From Fusobacteriaceae bacterium UBA2433 (GTDB lineage: Bacteria > Fusobacteriota > Fusobacteriia > Fusobacteriales > Fusobacteriaceae): a DNA stretch of 6,169 nucleotides. The translations under genes and the position numbers were made by a program. The notes beneath the pieces are model-generated. The model made no database searches. It saw only the letters and a list, made by a program, of their open reading frames with translations, and was not told the origin of the DNA. Within the stretch, counting starts at the first letter, position 1; each line of letters begins with the position of its first letter. Below, one piece after another: positions 5,251 through 6,169 of this stretch. Where the stretch lies: positions 1-6,169 of the forward strand of contig DDQV01000032.1 in the NCBI GenBank assembly GCA_002342785.1, given 5' to 3'.

Positions 5251-5258
5251 CCTCCTTT
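5251..5258 (-). promoter_or_regulatory. Ribosome binding site supporting a TTG start
   Basis: AAAGGAGG on the minus strand, 9 bases before TTG 5241. No ATG or GTG lies at the right place, and the TTG is directly followed by the KKLNKG prepilin leader, so TTG is taken as the start. Confidence 0.8.
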
Positions 5259-5287
5259 CTTATTTTTAAATTATAAAAATAAAAATT

Positions 5288-6169
5288 TTAAATTACTTTA
5301 TAGAGTTCATCACTTTCTGGTTCAGATATATCTTCTCTCTCTTTTTTAGAATTATAAATAATTTTTTCATATATATTTTTTGTAAAATATCCTATTTCGA
5401 AAGTAGGAACATTATTTAAAATTAATTTATCCAATAATTTATTTTTATTTTCAGGTGATACAACTATGAGCATCGATCCACTAGAAATTAATTTTAAAGG
5501 ATTGATCTTAAAATAATTACAAATTTTTTGGGTAACTTCAGAAACATTGAGTTGATTTTTATAAAGAGTTATCCCTAATTTAGAAAGTTCTGCCACTTCC
5601 CAAGCAGCTCCTAATATTCCTCCTTCTGTAACATCATGCATTCCTTTAGATAATTTTGCAGATAATAAACCTTCCTTAACTACACTAGTGAGATCCATCA
5701 TAGATTTTGCAAAGTTAATTTCCTCTTGAGACAATATTGATTTCAATTCTTCTTCTTTTTCATGAGCTATAATGGCCGTTCCTTCTATTCCTGTTCCTTT
5801 AGTTAATAATATTATATCTCCTTCTAAAATTTCTTTTTTATCTTCATATTCTTCTTTTGTTCCAAATCCTAAACCAGTTACGGAAACTATAATTTTATTT
5901 ACAGCATCGGTAATCTCTGTATGCCCTCCTAAAATATCAATATTTAATTTATTACATTCATACTCCATATCTACCATAATTTTTTTTAAATCCTCTATAC
6001 TTGTAGAGGGGGGAGCCAATATAGTTACCATGATACCCATAGGTTCCACACCTGTAGTAGCCAAATCATTACATGTAATATTTACTGCTAGTTTTCCTAT
6101 CTCAGATACTGCACCAGTTATAGGATCACTACTTACATAACATACTTTTTCCCCTAGATCTATGGCAGC
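5288..6169 (-). CDS. AIR synthase-related, HypE-like protein (partial, N-terminus off the right edge)
   Basis: The frame is open from the right edge (first codon 6167-6169) to TAA at 5288-5290, giving 293 visible residues; the family is usually about 330 long, so roughly 30-40 are missing. It belongs to the PurM/HypE/SelD ATP-binding superfamily. DPITGA (15-20), CNDLATTGVEP (33-43), GGHTEITDAV (81-90) and HDVTEGG (178-184) are the expected nucleotide- and metal-binding loops of the N-terminal AIRS and C-terminal AIRS_C domains. True HypE proteins end in a Pro-Arg-Ile-Cys tail whose cysteine carries the cyano group for NiFe-hydrogenase. This protein ends ESDELYKVI and has no C-terminal cysteine, so it is a HypE-like paralogue of unknown substrate. 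The apparent internal TTG start at 6064 is inside the domain and should be ignored. It precedes the prepilin gene by 46 bases on the same strand. Confidence 0.85.
   Translation of the reverse strand, partial: AAIDLGEKVCYVSSDPITGAVSEIGKLAVNITCNDLATTGVEPMGIMVTILAPPSTSIEDLKKIMVDMEYECNKLNIDILGGHTEITDAVNKIIVSVTGLGFGTKEEYEDKKEILEGDIILLTKGTGIEGTAIIAHEKEEELKSILSQEEINFAKSMMDLTSVVKEGLLSAKLSKGMHDVTEGGILGAAWEVAELSKLGITLYKNQLNVSEVTQKICNYFKINPLKLISSGSMLIVVSPENKNKLLDKLILNNVPTFEIGYFTKNIYEKIIYNSKKEREDISEPESDELYKVI

Noticed and set aside
5242..5290. Possible separate prepilin promoter with a TATAAT in the 46-base gap
   Set aside because: The -10-like hexamer lies in pure A/T and has no acceptable -35 at 16-18 bases; cotranscription with the upstream gene is simpler.
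5772..6140. 122-residue plus-strand frame
   Set aside because: It is antisense to the HypE-like gene, whose motifs are unmistakable on the other strand.

Overview
The DNA is extremely AT-rich, with A/T-ending codons, strong AAGGAGG-type ribosome sites and A/T-tract terminators. Together with a sodium-coupled amino-acid carrier, an FMN/FAD fumarate-reductase-like flavoprotein and a HypE-like PurM-family protein, this suggests an anaerobic fermenter of the Fusobacteriota (Ilyobacter/Fusobacterium type) or, less likely, a Clostridium-like Firmicute. This is inferred from composition and gene content only.

Layout, left to right. (1) Positions 1-547, minus strand: the N-terminal 182 residues of a flavoprotein (FMN_bind domain, then FAD-binding fumarate reductase domain), running off the left edge. 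It has a near-consensus extended -10 promoter and operator-like repeats over its start region. (2) Positions 548-961: an intergenic stretch with a possible coding remnant and the rightward promoter of the next operon. (3) Positions 962-1710, plus strand: a two-gene operon of a small SHOCT-domain membrane protein and an exported Spy/CpxP-like protein with a Met/His-rich tail. 11-bp-spaced TCTTCAC repeats lie at its promoter, so a metal- or envelope-stress role is plausible. A bidirectional hairpin terminator (1785-1813) separates it from the next gene. (4) Positions 2043-3590, minus strand: a complete AGCS-family sodium:alanine/glycine symporter with its own promoter (3649-3677). (5) Positions 3720-4236: a very AT-rich gene-free stretch with a short coding-like fragment and the terminator of the next unit. 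(6) Positions 4237-5241, minus strand: a type IV prepilin/pseudopilin-like gene with a C-terminal LamG-like domain, split by a single in-frame TAG. (7) Positions 5288-6169, minus strand: most of an AIR-synthase-related (HypE-like) protein, running off the right edge.

These look like four or five independent transcription units, not one coordinated system. I see no CRISPR array, intact insertion sequence, tRNA or rRNA, and no convincing new multi-gene system. The most notable points are the amber-interrupted prepilin-LamG gene, the repeat-controlled SHOCT/Spy-like operon, and the altered flavin-attachment motif of the flavoprotein. Three start codons are best placed downstream of the longest open frame, because the upstream candidate lies on or beside the Shine-Dalgarno sequence.
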